A stretch of 64,000 bases of DNA from Rhizobium sp. SL86. GTDB lineage: Bacteria > Pseudomonadota > Alphaproteobacteria > Rhizobiales > Rhizobiaceae. The notes below the pieces were generated by a model. It was not told the origin of the DNA, ran no database searches, and saw nothing but the letters and a program-made list of their open reading frames with translations. The first letter of the stretch is position 1; every line of letters starts with the position of its first letter. The translations under genes were made by a program, and so were the position numbers. The stretch is from positions 1,302,001 through 1,366,000 of the forward strand of contig NZ_JAPPRJ010000001.1 of assembly GCF_026672545.1 (NCBI RefSeq), read 5' to 3'. Below are positions 52,609 to 61,671 of this stretch, one piece after another.

Positions 52609-53613
52609 TCAGAGGCGGCTCGGCAGGACGCGGTTCGGCGGTCGATGGCCGTCGAAAAAGGTGCGGATGTTGATGATCACCTTGTCGCCCATGTCGATAC
52701 GGCCTTCGATGGTCGCCGATCCCATATGGGGCAAGAGGACAGCCTTGCCTTCCTTGGCGAGCTTCAGGAGCTTCGGGTTGATCAGCGGTTCGTTGCTGAA
52801 GACGTCGAGGCCGGCGCCGGCAATCTTGCCGTCCTTCAGCAACTGGATGAGCGCTGTCTCGTCGATGATGTCACCACGGGCGGTGTTGACGATGATGCCG
52901 TGCGGCTGCATCAGCGCCAGACGGCGAGCCGACAGGAGATGGAATGTCGCCGGCGTCGAAGGGCAATTGACCGAGACGATGTCGACACGCGCCAGCATCT
53001 GGTCGAGGCTGTCCCAATAGGTAGCCTCCAGTTCCTCTTCGGTTGCCGGATTGACCCGTTTGCGGTTGTGATAATGGATCGACAGGCCAAAGGCCTTGGC
53101 GCGCCTGGCAACCGCGGTGCCGATCCGCCCCATGCCGACAATGCCGATCCGTTTGCCGCCGATCCGGTGACCCAGCATCCAGGTCGGCGACCAGCCGGCC
53201 CAGTTGCCGGGGTTTTCCGTCAGGACGCGCGATCCCTCAATCAGACGACGCATGACGGCAAAGATCAGCACCATGGTCATGTCGGCGGTGTCTTCGGTCA
53301 GCACATTCGGCGTATTGGTGACGGTGATGCCCTTTTTTGCCGCCGCGTCCACATCGATGTGATCGACACCGTTCGAAAAGCTGGCGATCAGTTTCAGCTG
53401 CGGCCCGGCAGCATCGATCAGTTCCGCATCGATGCGGTCGGTGACGGTCGGAACGAGAACATCGGCGTGTTTGGCCGCCTCCTTCAGCTCATCCGGCGAG
53501 CGCGGTGTGTCATCGATGTTCAACGTCGCGTCGAACAGTTCGCGCATCCGGGTTTCAACCGCATCCGGCAGCTTTCGGGTGATGTAGACCTTGGGCTTCT
53601 TCCTGGCGGTCAT
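52609..53613 (-). CDS. D-2-hydroxyacid dehydrogenase (glyoxylate/hydroxypyruvate reductase type)
   Basis: A 334-residue NAD(P)-dependent enzyme. The nucleotide-binding motif is GIVGMGRIGTAVARRAKAFG (about residues 153-172). Catalytic Arg lies in NTARGDIIDE, Glu in the following FSNEPLIN segment, and His in LLPHMGSAT. It most resembles GyaR/D-glycerate dehydrogenases, which interconvert glyoxylate or hydroxypyruvate and the D-hydroxyacid. Alternative 2-keto acids cannot be ruled out. Confidence 0.9.
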   Translation of the reverse strand: MTARKKPKVYITRKLPDAVETRMRELFDATLNIDDTPRSPDELKEAAKHADVLVPTVTDRIDAELIDAAGPQLKLIASFSNGVDHIDVDAAAKKGITVTNTPNVLTEDTADMTMVLIFAVMRRLIEGSRVLTENPGNWAGWSPTWMLGHRIGGKRIGIVGMGRIGTAVARRAKAFGLSIHYHNRKRVNPATEEELEATYWDSLDQMLARVDIVSVNCPSTPATFHLLSARRLALMQPHGIIVNTARGDIIDETALIQLLKDGKIAGAGLDVFSNEPLINPKLLKLAKEGKAVLLPHMGSATIEGRIDMGDKVIINIRTFFDGHRPPNRVLPSRL

Positions 53614-53771
53614 GGGCGTCCTTCAAAGCTCGTTCAGAACTCGTTAACCAAGATCGGCGACATTCGGCGGATCAGGCGTTTTCTACCAGACCCGTCGGCG
53701 AAGACAAACAAAACCTCGTTGCGCCGGGTTCGCGCCGCCCTGTCGGACGAGCGCTGGACGCTCATCCGCAT

Positions 53772-54350
53772 ATGAAGATCTCGATGAGAAACCACATGCG
53801 TCGTTCCTTGCGTCTTACCTGTGTCGCCCTTTTTCTGGCCGTTACGGCAACCTCCATGGGGGCTGTGACGGAACATGCGCCTGTACACGCCCAAGGAACC
53901 TCCAAAGGGGCGAGCGGCCTGCCGCTGCCGCGTTTCGTCAGTCTGAAGTCCCGTCGCGTCAACATTCGCATTGGTCCCAGCACCGATTACGCGGTCTCCT
54001 GGATGTACACGAAGGAAGGTCTCCCAATGGAGATCATCCAGGAATACGAGAACTGGCGGCGGGTGCGCGATGCGGATGGAACCGAAGGCTGGGTCAACCA
54101 GGCGCTTCTTTCCGGCGAGCGGACAGCCGTTGCCGCTCCGTGGATGAAAGGCAAGGGCAAGGACATCTTCGTCAACATGCGCCGCGAGGCACAGCCCAGT
54201 GCCCCGATCCTCGCCAGGCTGGAGCCTGGCGTGATCATGCGCATCAAGGAATGCAACGGCACCTGGTGCCGGGCGGAAGCCGGCTCCGTGGAAGGCTGGG
54301 TCAACCAGGGCGAGATCTGGGGCGCCTATCCGGGCGAGGCCTTCAAATAA
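53772..54350 (+). CDS. Exported double SH3-like domain protein
   Basis: A 192-residue exported protein. Residues 1-40 are a signal peptide ending at VHAQ. Two bacterial SH3-like (SH3b/SH3_4) repeats follow: one at about 60-110 (RVNIRIGPSTDYAV, ending EGWVNQALL) and one at about 125-185 (FVNMRREAQPSAPIL, ending EGWVNQGEI). Such domains bind cell-wall peptides. Several ATGs near the start (53772, 53784, 53796) are possible. Its stop overlaps the convergent adenosine kinase stop by eight bases. Confidence 0.85.
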   Translation: MKISMRNHMRRSLRLTCVALFLAVTATSMGAVTEHAPVHAQGTSKGASGLPLPRFVSLKSRRVNIRIGPSTDYAVSWMYTKEGLPMEIIQEYENWRRVRDADGTEGWVNQALLSGERTAVAAPWMKGKGKDIFVNMRREAQPSAPILARLEPGVIMRIKECNGTWCRAEAGSVEGWVNQGEIWGAYPGEAFK

Positions 54351-55335
54351 GGCCTGCCTCCGCGGCTGCGTCCTTCAGTGAGGTCATCGGCCGCGGGCCG
54401 ATCTGCTGGATGACGATGCCGGCCGCCAGGCAGCCGAGCTTGCCGCATTCTTCCAGCGATTTGCCATTCGTATAACCGAAGAGGAAACCGGAGGCGAAAA
54501 GATCGCCCGCACCGGTCGTATCCACCAGGCGATCGATGGCAATCGCGTCGACCTTCACCCGTTCGCTGCCGCGCACGATGATGGCACCGTCTTCGCTGAG
54601 CGTCACCGCGGCGAGTTTGCAATCACCGGCGATCTTGTCGAGAGCCAGATCGAAATCCTCGGTCTCGTAAAGCGACAGCGCTTCCTGCTTGTTGGCGAAC
54701 ACGATGTCGACGGTGCCGGATCGCATCAGATCCAGGAACTCCTCGCGATAACGACCGACACAGAAGGAATCCGACAGGGTCATCGAGGTTTCCCGGCCAT
54801 TTGCGTGGGCAATGCGGGCGCATTCGCGGATCGCTTCCTTGGCACGCGGCGGATCCCACAGATAACCTTCGAAATAGGTCACCTTCGATTCGGCGACCAC
54901 TTCAGGCTCGACATGTTCGGGCCCCAGATCAACGCAGGCGCCGAGATAGGTGTTCATCGAGCGCTCGCCATCCGGGGTGATGAAAATCATCGAGCGGGCG
55001 GTCGGCGGAAACGTGCCATCCGGCTTCGTTTGGTAATGCACGCCCTGGGCGCGGATGTCGTGCTGGAAGATCTTGCCGAGTTCGTCCTCGGCAACCTTAC
55101 CGAAATAGGCGGCGCGACCGCCGAAATTCGCCACACCGGCTGCGGTGTTGCCGGCGCTGCCGCCGGAGGCTTCATGGGCCGGCCCCATCAACGAATAGAG
55201 AAGTTCGGCCCGTTCCGCATCGATCAGGTTCATCGCGCCCTTGATGATTCCGTTCTGGTTGAGGAATTCATCCTCGCAGCGGGACAGAATATCCACGATC
55301 GCATTTCCAATGGTCAGAACGTCGAACTTGCTCAT
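54343..55335 (-). CDS. PfkB-family sugar kinase, adenosine kinase type
   Basis: A 330-residue PfkB kinase. It starts KFDVLTIGNAIVDIL, has the sugar-binding GGSAGNTAAGVANFGG, a central NKQEALSLYE motif, and the catalytic DTTGAGDLFASGFLFG. In rhizobia this group acts as adenosine kinase (adenosine to AMP), though inosine or other nucleosides are possible. The ATG at 55335 gives the standard length; ATGs at 55347 and further upstream add unconserved residues. The 3' end overlaps the SH3 gene by eight bases without a terminator. Confidence 0.88.
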   Translation of the reverse strand: MSKFDVLTIGNAIVDILSRCEDEFLNQNGIIKGAMNLIDAERAELLYSLMGPAHEASGGSAGNTAAGVANFGGRAAYFGKVAEDELGKIFQHDIRAQGVHYQTKPDGTFPPTARSMIFITPDGERSMNTYLGACVDLGPEHVEPEVVAESKVTYFEGYLWDPPRAKEAIRECARIAHANGRETSMTLSDSFCVGRYREEFLDLMRSGTVDIVFANKQEALSLYETEDFDLALDKIAGDCKLAAVTLSEDGAIIVRGSERVKVDAIAIDRLVDTTGAGDLFASGFLFGYTNGKSLEECGKLGCLAAGIVIQQIGPRPMTSLKDAAAEAGLI

Positions 55336-55612
55336 CGAGCCACTCATCTCCGGTTTCAAGCCTCCTTTCCTAATAAGGATTTCGTCCCCAAAGCAAAGGA
55401 AAAACGACTGCTTTCCCGGCTCGTCATTCATCCGTCATGGGAACCGGCTAAAAGATCCACATCGGATCGCCCATCGACCACGGATGAACTGGCGATGGGC
55501 GGTTCCGGTACCAATGCCAGGTCGATTTTTGCCGGCGGCATCGATCTCGATTTGTACGGTTTGCCCATATCCGCTACATCGAAGGCTTCTGTGTCGTGAA
55601 AGCCTTCCTCGC

Positions 55613-56560
55613 GTGTCTGCCGTCTTCCTCAACGTCGCTCCCATATTCCTGCTCATCCTGCTCGGATGGATCGCGGCTCGCACAGGACTGTTGCGGGAAC
55701 AGACGGGGGATGGTCTGGCGGAATTCGTCTTCAAGGTCGCACTTCCCGCCCTGATCTTCCGAACGCTTGCGGAAGCGCATTTCCAGGGCGCTTCTCCCTT
55801 CCGGCTGTGGGTCGCCTATTTCGGCGGTGTCGCGATCACCTGGACAGTCGGCCATCTGATGGCCCGCCACCTCTTTGCCCGCGACGCCAAGATCGGCGTG
55901 ATCGCCGGCATGTCGTCGGCCTTTGCCAATAATGTCTTTATCGGTCTGCCGCTGGTCGGGCGATCGGTCGGCGAAGATGGTATCGTCGCGATTTCCATTC
56001 TGCTCGCCGTGCACCTGCCCTTCATGATGGTGGTCGGCACGATTTTGATGGAGCATGCGAGCGCCAAGGAGGACGGTAGGGAGCGGCAAGGTCTGCTGGC
56101 GGTCATCCGCCAGGTCGCGGCGAACCTCGTGCGCAATCCGCTCGTCATCGCGCTCACCCTCGGCATCGGCTACAATCTGACGGGGATTGGCGCCCTGCCG
56201 GCCGTGGTGAAAAGCGTCGTGGACCAGATCGCCAGCGTGACCGCGGGTGCGGCACTGATCTCGCTCGGCATGACGTTGCGCAAATATCCGGTGAAGGGAA
56301 ATCTGGGCCTTGCGACCGTCATGGCGCTGCTGAAGCTGACCCTGCTTCCGGCCAGCGTCTTCGCCCTTGCCCAGATCCTCGGCCTCTCGAAAGCCTGGAC
56401 CGCCGCCATGGTGCTGACGGCCTCCGTTCCGACGGGCATCAATGCCTGGATCCTTGCGGTCCGGTTTCAGTCCGGCGGCAGCCTGGCGGCCTCCGTCATC
56501 AGCATCACGACGATCTTCGGCATCGTCACCGTCAGTTTCTGGGCCTGGGTCCTCGCCTGA
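55613..56560 (+). CDS. AEC family transporter (auxin efflux carrier-like), GTG start
   Basis: A 315-residue membrane protein with about ten helices and the AEC pattern: APIFLLILLGWIAARTG at the start, SAFANNVFIGLPLV in the middle and VLTASVPTGINAWILAVRF near the end. Such proteins are permeases for organic acids or related anions, not shown to move auxin in bacteria. No ATG is near the conserved start; the GTG at 55613 fits the family length, but the ribosome site is weak. The frame stays open far upstream without conserved content. Confidence 0.85.
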   Translation: MSAVFLNVAPIFLLILLGWIAARTGLLREQTGDGLAEFVFKVALPALIFRTLAEAHFQGASPFRLWVAYFGGVAITWTVGHLMARHLFARDAKIGVIAGMSSAFANNVFIGLPLVGRSVGEDGIVAISILLAVHLPFMMVVGTILMEHASAKEDGRERQGLLAVIRQVAANLVRNPLVIALTLGIGYNLTGIGALPAVVKSVVDQIASVTAGAALISLGMTLRKYPVKGNLGLATVMALLKLTLLPASVFALAQILGLSKAWTAAMVLTASVPTGINAWILAVRFQSGGSLAASVISITTIFGIVTVSFWAWVLA

Positions 56561-56594
56561 GCAGGTGCCCGGCACACATGAAATCCCGACGCAA

Positions 56595-56624
56595 AAAAGC
56601 CCGGCACGGGACCGGGCTTTTGGT
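56595..56624. terminator. Bidirectional intrinsic terminator
   Basis: AAAAGCCCGG (56595-56604) pairs perfectly with CCGGGCTTTT (56612-56621), loop CACGGGA, with T-runs on both strands. It ends both the AEC gene and convergent cytochrome gene. Confidence 0.9.
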
Positions 56625-56644
56625 TATCTCTCCACCGTGACGTG

Positions 56645-57223
56645 TCAGTTCGTCGCGGGCGCCGCTTCGGCATTCGGATCCGGCAGCGGAGCCGGGTTGT
56701 CCGACAAAGACCGCAGATAGGCGATCAGGTTTGCCCGCTCGTCATCCTTCTTCACCCCGGCAAAGCCCATTGCCGTGCCGGCGATATAGGCCTTCGGAGC
56801 CGCCAGGAAGTGGTTCAGGTGCTCGTAGTCCCAAACCACGGTGCCGCCCTTCGAAAAGTCCTTCATGGCTGCCGAATAGCTGAAGCCTTCATGCGTGGCC
56901 ATCGGACGGTTGACGAGATCCCAGAGATCCGGGCCGACCTTGTTGGGTCCGCCCTTCTCCCCGGAATGACAGCTTTGACACTTCTTGAAGACGGTCGCAC
57001 CGGCGGCTGCATCTGCGGTTGCCATCAGTTTTCCGATCGGAACAGCGGCGGCAGCGGCCGCTTCACCGGTGCCGCTTGCCGGCGCCTCTTCAGCAACGAT
57101 CGCAAATCCTGGCTTCTCCGGCGCTTCGGAATGGAACAGCCCTTCCGAGGCGATCGAGACAGACATCATGACAAAGACGGTACTGAGCAAGGCCCCCACA
57201 GCCATGTTCGTATAGGCGTTCAT
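56645..57223 (-). CDS. cycM: Membrane-anchored c-type cytochrome (CycM)
   Basis: A 192-residue membrane-bound class I cytochrome c. An uncleaved N-terminal anchor (residues 7-26), an Ala/Pro-rich linker and a heme domain with Cys82-x-x-Cys85-His86 are seen. A Met ligand probably lies in the GTAMGFAG segment, and the end is Pro/Ala-rich. This is the CycM/c552 type that links the bc1 complex to the cytochrome aa3 oxidase in rhizobia. It is divergent from kdsB, with 151 bases between. Confidence 0.9.
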   Translation of the reverse strand: MNAYTNMAVGALLSTVFVMMSVSIASEGLFHSEAPEKPGFAIVAEEAPASGTGEAAAAAAVPIGKLMATADAAAGATVFKKCQSCHSGEKGGPNKVGPDLWDLVNRPMATHEGFSYSAAMKDFSKGGTVVWDYEHLNHFLAAPKAYIAGTAMGFAGVKKDDERANLIAYLRSLSDNPAPLPDPNAEAAPATN

Positions 57224-57374
57224 CCGCTAAAAGCTCCTTCCCACCCGCTGGAATCGCGAGCGTCCCACCTTGAAATCCCTTGAAAGCTATGCCTTTTGCG
57301 ACACTGGTGCAACCTGAATCAGTGCACGCCCCCTGAGACCTTTTGCCATCCTGGGGGATGCCAGGAAGACATTG

Positions 57375-58130
57375 ATGCGCAATCCGGAATCCGACAAAAC
57401 GCTCGTTCTGATCCCCGCCCGCATGGCGTCCACACGCCTGCCCGGCAAACCGCTTGCCGATATCGGCGGCGCCCCCATGATCGTACAGGTTGCCCGGCGT
57501 GCCCGGGAGGCCGATCTCGGGCGCGTCATGGTTGCCGTGGACGACCAGAGCGTTTTCGACGCAGTGCGCTCTGCCGGTTTCGACGTGGTGATGACGAGGG
57601 TCGATCACCAGTCCGGTTCCGATCGCATCCATGAGGCACTGCAGTCCGCCGATCCGGACGGACGCTTCGAATACATCATTAACGTGCAGGGCGATCTTCC
57701 GACGATCGAGCCGGAAACAATCCTGGCATCGTTCAGGCCGATGCAGGAGCCTTCGGTGGATATCGCCACGCTCGCGGTCGAGATCCACGACGAGGACGAC
57801 AAGGTAAATCCGAACATCGTCAAGGTGATAGGCTCGCCTCTTTCGGCGGAACGACTGCGTGCGCTGTACTTCACCCGCGCCACCGCCCCTTATGGCGAGG
57901 GCCCGCTTTACCATCACATCGGCCTTTACACCTATCGCCGCCGGGCGCTCGAACGCTTCGTCACGCTTGGCCCCTCCGTGCTGGAACTGCGCGAAAGGCT
58001 GGAACAGTTGCGGGCGCTGGAAGCCGGCATGCGCATTGATGTGGAGATCGTTGACTCCGTGCCGCTCGGCGTCGATACTCCGATCGACCTCGACAAGGCG
58101 CGTGCGATCCTCGCCAGCCGTTCCCTCTGA
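57375..58130 (+). CDS. kdsB: 3-deoxy-manno-octulosonate cytidylyltransferase
   Basis: A 251-residue CMP-Kdo synthetase needed for lipopolysaccharide. It has the nucleotide-binding [16 protein letters not shown] motif, [13 protein letters not shown] and [13 protein letters not shown]. It activates Kdo with CTP in the cytoplasm. An upstream TTG in frame is possible; the ATG is preferred. Its stop overlaps the next ATG (TGATG), so pheA is co-translated. Confidence 0.94.
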   Translation: MRNPESDKTLVLIPARMASTRLPGKPLADIGGAPMIVQVARRAREADLGRVMVAVDDQSVFDAVRSAGFDVVMTRVDHQSGSDRIHEALQSADPDGRFEYIINVQGDLPTIEPETILASFRPMQEPSVDIATLAVEIHDEDDKVNPNIVKVIGSPLSAERLRALYFTRATAPYGEGPLYHHIGLYTYRRRALERFVTLGPSVLELRERLEQLRALEAGMRIDVEIVDSVPLGVDTPIDLDKARAILASRSL

Positions 58131-59005
58131 TGGACATTCTGATGGTTTCGAAAACCAACCGCATCGCCTTCCAGGGCGATTTTGGCGCCAACTCCGACAT
58201 GGCCTGCCGGGACATGTTCCCGGACATGGAGCCGCTGCCCTGCCCGACCTTCGAGGATGCCTTTACCGCGCTTGAAAGCGGCGAAGCGGACCTGGCGATG
58301 ATCCCGATCGAGAACACGCTCGCCGGCCGTGTGGCGGATATCCACCACCTTTTGCCCGAATCACGGCTGCATATCATCGGCGAATATTTCATGCCGATCC
58401 GTTTCCAGCTGATGGTTCTACCGGGCGTCGCGCGCGACGAGATCCGCACCGTGCACAGCCATATCCATGCGCTTGGCCAGTGCCGTAAGATCATCCGCTC
58501 GAACGGCTGGAAGGGTGTCGTCGCCGGCGATACGGCCGGTGCCGCCAAACTGGTCGCCGAGCGTGGCGACCGCTCGATGGCAGCCCTTGCGCCCCGCCTC
58601 GCCGCCGGTCTCTACGGGCTGGAAATCATGCAGGAGAATGTCGAGGATTCGGAAAGCAACGTCACCCGCTTCGTCGTGCTGTCACGCGACGAGCACTGGG
58701 TGAAGCGCCAGAGCGAAGCGGACCTGATCGTCACCACCTTTGTCTTCAACGTGCGCAACATCCCCGCCGCGCTCTACAAGGCGCTCGGCGGTTTTGCCAC
58801 CAACGGCATCAACATGACGAAGCTGGAAAGCTATCAGATCGGCGGCAAGTTCGTCGCCACCCAGTTCTATGCGGATATCGAAGGCCATCCGGACGATGCA
58901 CCGGTGCGCCGCGCCTTGGAGGAACTGCGGTTCTTCTCCGAAAAGGTACGCATTCTCGGCACCTATCTCGGCCATCCGATGCGGCGTTCGCTGCACGACG
59001 CCTGA
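58130..59005 (+). CDS. pheA: Prephenate dehydratase with ACT domain
   Basis: A 291-residue enzyme of phenylalanine synthesis that converts prephenate to phenylpyruvate. The catalytic domain starts with FQGDFGANSDMACR and ends with SNVTRFVVL, which contains the essential Thr-Arg-Phe. An ACT domain follows (about 205-280) with KLESYQIGG, the site of phenylalanine feedback. No chorismate mutase domain is fused. The start overlaps the kdsB stop by one base. Confidence 0.94.
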   Translation: MDILMVSKTNRIAFQGDFGANSDMACRDMFPDMEPLPCPTFEDAFTALESGEADLAMIPIENTLAGRVADIHHLLPESRLHIIGEYFMPIRFQLMVLPGVARDEIRTVHSHIHALGQCRKIIRSNGWKGVVAGDTAGAAKLVAERGDRSMAALAPRLAAGLYGLEIMQENVEDSESNVTRFVVLSRDEHWVKRQSEADLIVTTFVFNVRNIPAALYKALGGFATNGINMTKLESYQIGGKFVATQFYADIEGHPDDAPVRRALEELRFFSEKVRILGTYLGHPMRRSLHDA

Positions 59006-59118
59006 CCAAACCTTCCGTTTCGCCGGGGGAGACCTCCCCCGGCACCTTTCCGATCGTGTTCGCCTGCGGTGATCAGCGCGCCCTCCCGCGTCATCCTGCA
59101 GCCGGCAAAGGAGTTCCA

Positions 59119-60033
59119 ATGCTGCTCGGGATTCTCGCAGGCCTCACCACATGCGCCCTGTGGGGCCTTACCTTTGTCGCTGCGCGGCTGGTTCACCCGT
59201 TCACGCTGTTCGACATCACCATCGGCCGTTATGCGATCTTCGGCCTCACCTGCGCGCTGACCATGTTGCACCCGCGTTTTCGCCTGCAGGGTGTCGGTGG
59301 CCAGCGGATCTTCATCGGCATGATGCTCGGCGTGATCGGTTATGTCGGTTATTTCGTGCTGGCGTCGCAGGCGGTACTTCTCGCGGGCGCCGTCGTTCCG
59401 CCGCTGATCATCGGCATCATGCCGGTCATCCTGCCGGCGATCGCCAATCTGATGGACCGGTCCGTCGACTGGCAGCGGCTCGCGCTGCCGCTTTTGATGA
59501 TCGCCGCCGGCATTGCCGTCGTGAACGTGGAACTGGTGGCAAAACTCGATCTCGACGGGCAGCGGATGATGCTGGCGGGTGCCGGCTGCGCGGTTGCGGC
59601 CCTGCTGGTCTGGGTGCTCTACGGCATCATCAATGCCAGGATCATGCGCTCGCCGAACCCGCCCACCGCCATGGACTGGACGAACCTGCACGGGCTCGGC
59701 GCGCTGGCCGGTTCGCTCGTCCTGATCCCGATGGCCTCCAACACCTATGCCACCGCCTCGACGGATCAACTGCTGCATTTTCTCGCCTGGGCGGTGGTGC
59801 TGGGCATGGCCGCCTCCTGGCTGGCCACCTGGTGCTGGAGTTTTGCCTCCAACCGCCTGCCGCTGACACTGACGGCCCAGCTGATCGTGGCGGAAACCGT
59901 GTTCGGGCTGATCTTCGGGCTGATGCTCGACCACCGGTGGCCGACCGCTTCCGAAGCGATCGGCGCGACCCTGCAGATCGCCGGCGTCTCTCTCGCCGTC
60001 CATGCGTTTACCCGGAAGCCGAAAGCCGGATAA
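59119..60033 (+). CDS. EamA/DMT superfamily transporter
   Basis: A 304-residue membrane protein with ten predicted helices and two EamA repeats; the first contains the start ILAGLTTCALWGLTFVAARL and the second the AETVFGLIFGL segment. Members export metabolites or amino acids; the substrate here is unknown. GGAG seven bases before the ATG at 59119 decides the start. Its stop is immediately adjacent to that of convergent nudC with no terminator between. Confidence 0.88.
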   Translation: MLLGILAGLTTCALWGLTFVAARLVHPFTLFDITIGRYAIFGLTCALTMLHPRFRLQGVGGQRIFIGMMLGVIGYVGYFVLASQAVLLAGAVVPPLIIGIMPVILPAIANLMDRSVDWQRLALPLLMIAAGIAVVNVELVAKLDLDGQRMMLAGAGCAVAALLVWVLYGIINARIMRSPNPPTAMDWTNLHGLGALAGSLVLIPMASNTYATASTDQLLHFLAWAVVLGMAASWLATWCWSFASNRLPLTLTAQLIVAETVFGLIFGLMLDHRWPTASEAIGATLQIAGVSLAVHAFTRKPKAG

Positions 60034-60996
60034 CTACCGGCTCCACTCCACCCAGTCGCGCATCAGGCGGTGGGCAATCGCGCCGCGCGGCGGTGCAAAG
60101 GGCCCCTCGCCAGCCGGATCGGCCTCCAGCATCGCGGCGACCTCGGCACGGCTGAACCAGCGGCAGTCGGCCAGTTCCTGCTCGTCGCGGCGGATCTCGT
60201 GCGACAGTGCCTCGGCATAATAGCCGATCATCAGCGAGTGCGGCATTGGCCAGGGCTGCGAGGCGTGATAGCGCACGCGCCCCGTCTCGATGCCGGATTC
60301 CTCCAGCGTCTCGCGGCGCACGGCGTCCTCGATCGTTTCTCCCGGTTCGACGAAACCCGCCAGCGTCGAATACATGCCGGGTGCAAATTGATGGCCACGC
60401 CCAAGCAGCACGCGGTCATTTGCCACATCCACCGTCAGCATGATGACAACCGGATCGGTGCGGGGAAACATCATGTGGCCGCAGGCGGGACAGCTGCGCT
60501 TGTAGCCGCCGAGCTGGCTCTCGCTCTTTGTGCCGCATTTGCCGCAGAAACGGTTGGCGGCATTCCAGTGAGTGAGGCTGAGGGCCTGCGCCACCTCACC
60601 CAGCGTTTCCTCGTCCAGCAGGCTGTCGCGAAAGGCCGAACGGGCATCGGTGATCTTGAACTGGCTTTCCAGCTGCTCCAGCGGCATCGTAAGGCTCACC
60701 GCAAGCCGAGGTTCGCCATTCTGGCGGTAACCGAGCAGGATCAACGTCTCCATGTCCGGATGCAGGCCTGCCAGTTCATGTTTGGCAAACAGCGCATCCA
60801 GCACCTGGTCGTCATGTTTGAGCACCAGTTTGCCGCCGGCAAGCACCAGAATATGGGCGCCATCATGGGCAACGGCCTGTTCCAGGCAGTCCTCCGTGCG
60901 GTGTTCGGCAGCACGATCCAGGCGATTGCCGGAAAAGGCGGTCAGCCGGCTGGCTTCCGGATGCGGCGCATCCGTTTCGAAAAGAGAAATGCTCAT
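60034..60996 (-). CDS. nudC: NAD-capped RNA hydrolase / NADH pyrophosphatase NudC
   Basis: A 320-residue Nudix enzyme. A four-cysteine zinc ribbon (CGKCG and CPACG, spaced about 18 residues) precedes the Nudix box GFVEPGETIEDAVRRETLEESG. The NudC signature SQPWPMPHSLM follows. It cleaves NAD(H) and removes NAD caps from RNA. Its ATG overlaps the HIT gene stop by four bases, so the two are co-translated. Confidence 0.94.
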   Translation of the reverse strand: MSISLFETDAPHPEASRLTAFSGNRLDRAAEHRTEDCLEQAVAHDGAHILVLAGGKLVLKHDDQVLDALFAKHELAGLHPDMETLILLGYRQNGEPRLAVSLTMPLEQLESQFKITDARSAFRDSLLDEETLGEVAQALSLTHWNAANRFCGKCGTKSESQLGGYKRSCPACGHMMFPRTDPVVIMLTVDVANDRVLLGRGHQFAPGMYSTLAGFVEPGETIEDAVRRETLEESGIETGRVRYHASQPWPMPHSLMIGYYAEALSHEIRRDEQELADCRWFSRAEVAAMLEADPAGEGPFAPPRGAIAHRLMRDWVEWSR

Positions 60997-61400
60997 GGGG
61001 ACATCGCTTCGTTGAGCGCCTTGAGAAAGGCCTGTTTTGCCGGATCATCGTAAGGAACAGCCGTGCCGAAACCCCAGATCGGGCCGGGCCAGTTGGCATC
61101 GCCCTCGTTGCGCGCCACCACATGCACATGCAGCTGGGAAACGACATTGCCAAGCGCACCGATATTGATCTTCTTTGCGCCGGTGACCTTTTTCAGCGCT
61201 TCGCCGATCATGTTTGTCTCGAAGGTGAGCATGGCCTGATCGAGCGGCGCCAATTCGAAGATCTCGGTCTTGTCGGCCCGCTGCGGCACCAGCATCAGCC
61301 AGGGCCAGCGGCTGTCCTTCAACAGGCGCAGCTGGCAGAGGCCGAGAACGGTCACCAGCTCCGAATCCCGCGCCAGCCGGGCATCCAATTCAAATGCGCT
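60993..61400 (-). CDS. HIT domain protein, TTG start
   Basis: A 135-residue HIT hydrolase-like protein. The motif is VSQLHVHVVARNEGD, a His-x-His variant of the usual His-x-His-x-His, in which the last position is Val-Ala-Arg. It has WPWLMLVPQR before it. There is no ATG near the family start; a TTG at 61400 with GGAGG five bases upstream gives a 135-residue product and is the most likely start. The weakened motif leaves catalysis uncertain. It is co-translated with nudC. Confidence 0.82.
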   Translation of the reverse strand, partial: SAFELDARLARDSELVTVLGLCQLRLLKDSRWPWLMLVPQRADKTEIFELAPLDQAMLTFETNMIGEALKKVTGAKKINIGALGNVVSQLHVHVVARNEGDANWPGPIWGFGTAVPYDDPAKQAFLKALNEAMSP

Positions 61401-61452
61401 CAAGGTGTCCTCCGCGTTTTTGTCTCTGCTAGCAGTTTTTTGACGGCTTGGC

Positions 61453-61481
61453 TTGCATTTGCTGCGCGAAACGACGATATG
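61453..61481 (+). promoter_or_regulatory. Promoter of the SRP RNA gene
   Basis: TTGCAT (61453-61458) and GATATG (61476-61481) are 17 bases apart, and start near 61487 agrees with the 5' end of the SRP RNA. Confidence 0.5.
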
Positions 61482-61486
61482 TCCCC

Positions 61487-61586
61487 TCGGGAGGTTGGTG
61501 GTGGACGAGCCACTCGCCAACCGGGTCAGGTCCGGAAGGAAGCAGCCCTAACGAGCCCGGCACGGGTCGCCGTGCCAGCCTCCCAC
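61487..61586 (+). ncRNA. ffs: Signal recognition particle RNA (4.5S)
   Basis: The conserved apical domain of bacterial SRP RNA is present: GGTCAGGTCCGGAAGGAAGC followed by AGCCCTAACGAGC. The flanking sequences pair to close the helix: GGGAGG (61489-61494) with CCTCCC (61579-61584). About 100 bases, plus strand. It binds Ffh in co-translational targeting. Ends are approximate. Confidence 0.95.
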
Positions 61587-61671
61587 CTTCTAACTCTTTC
61601 ATGGTCAGCTTCCGGTCCGGCCGTTTGGCTGGTCAAAGGCTGGGATAGCCAAGCGGGGCTGGCGGGACTTG

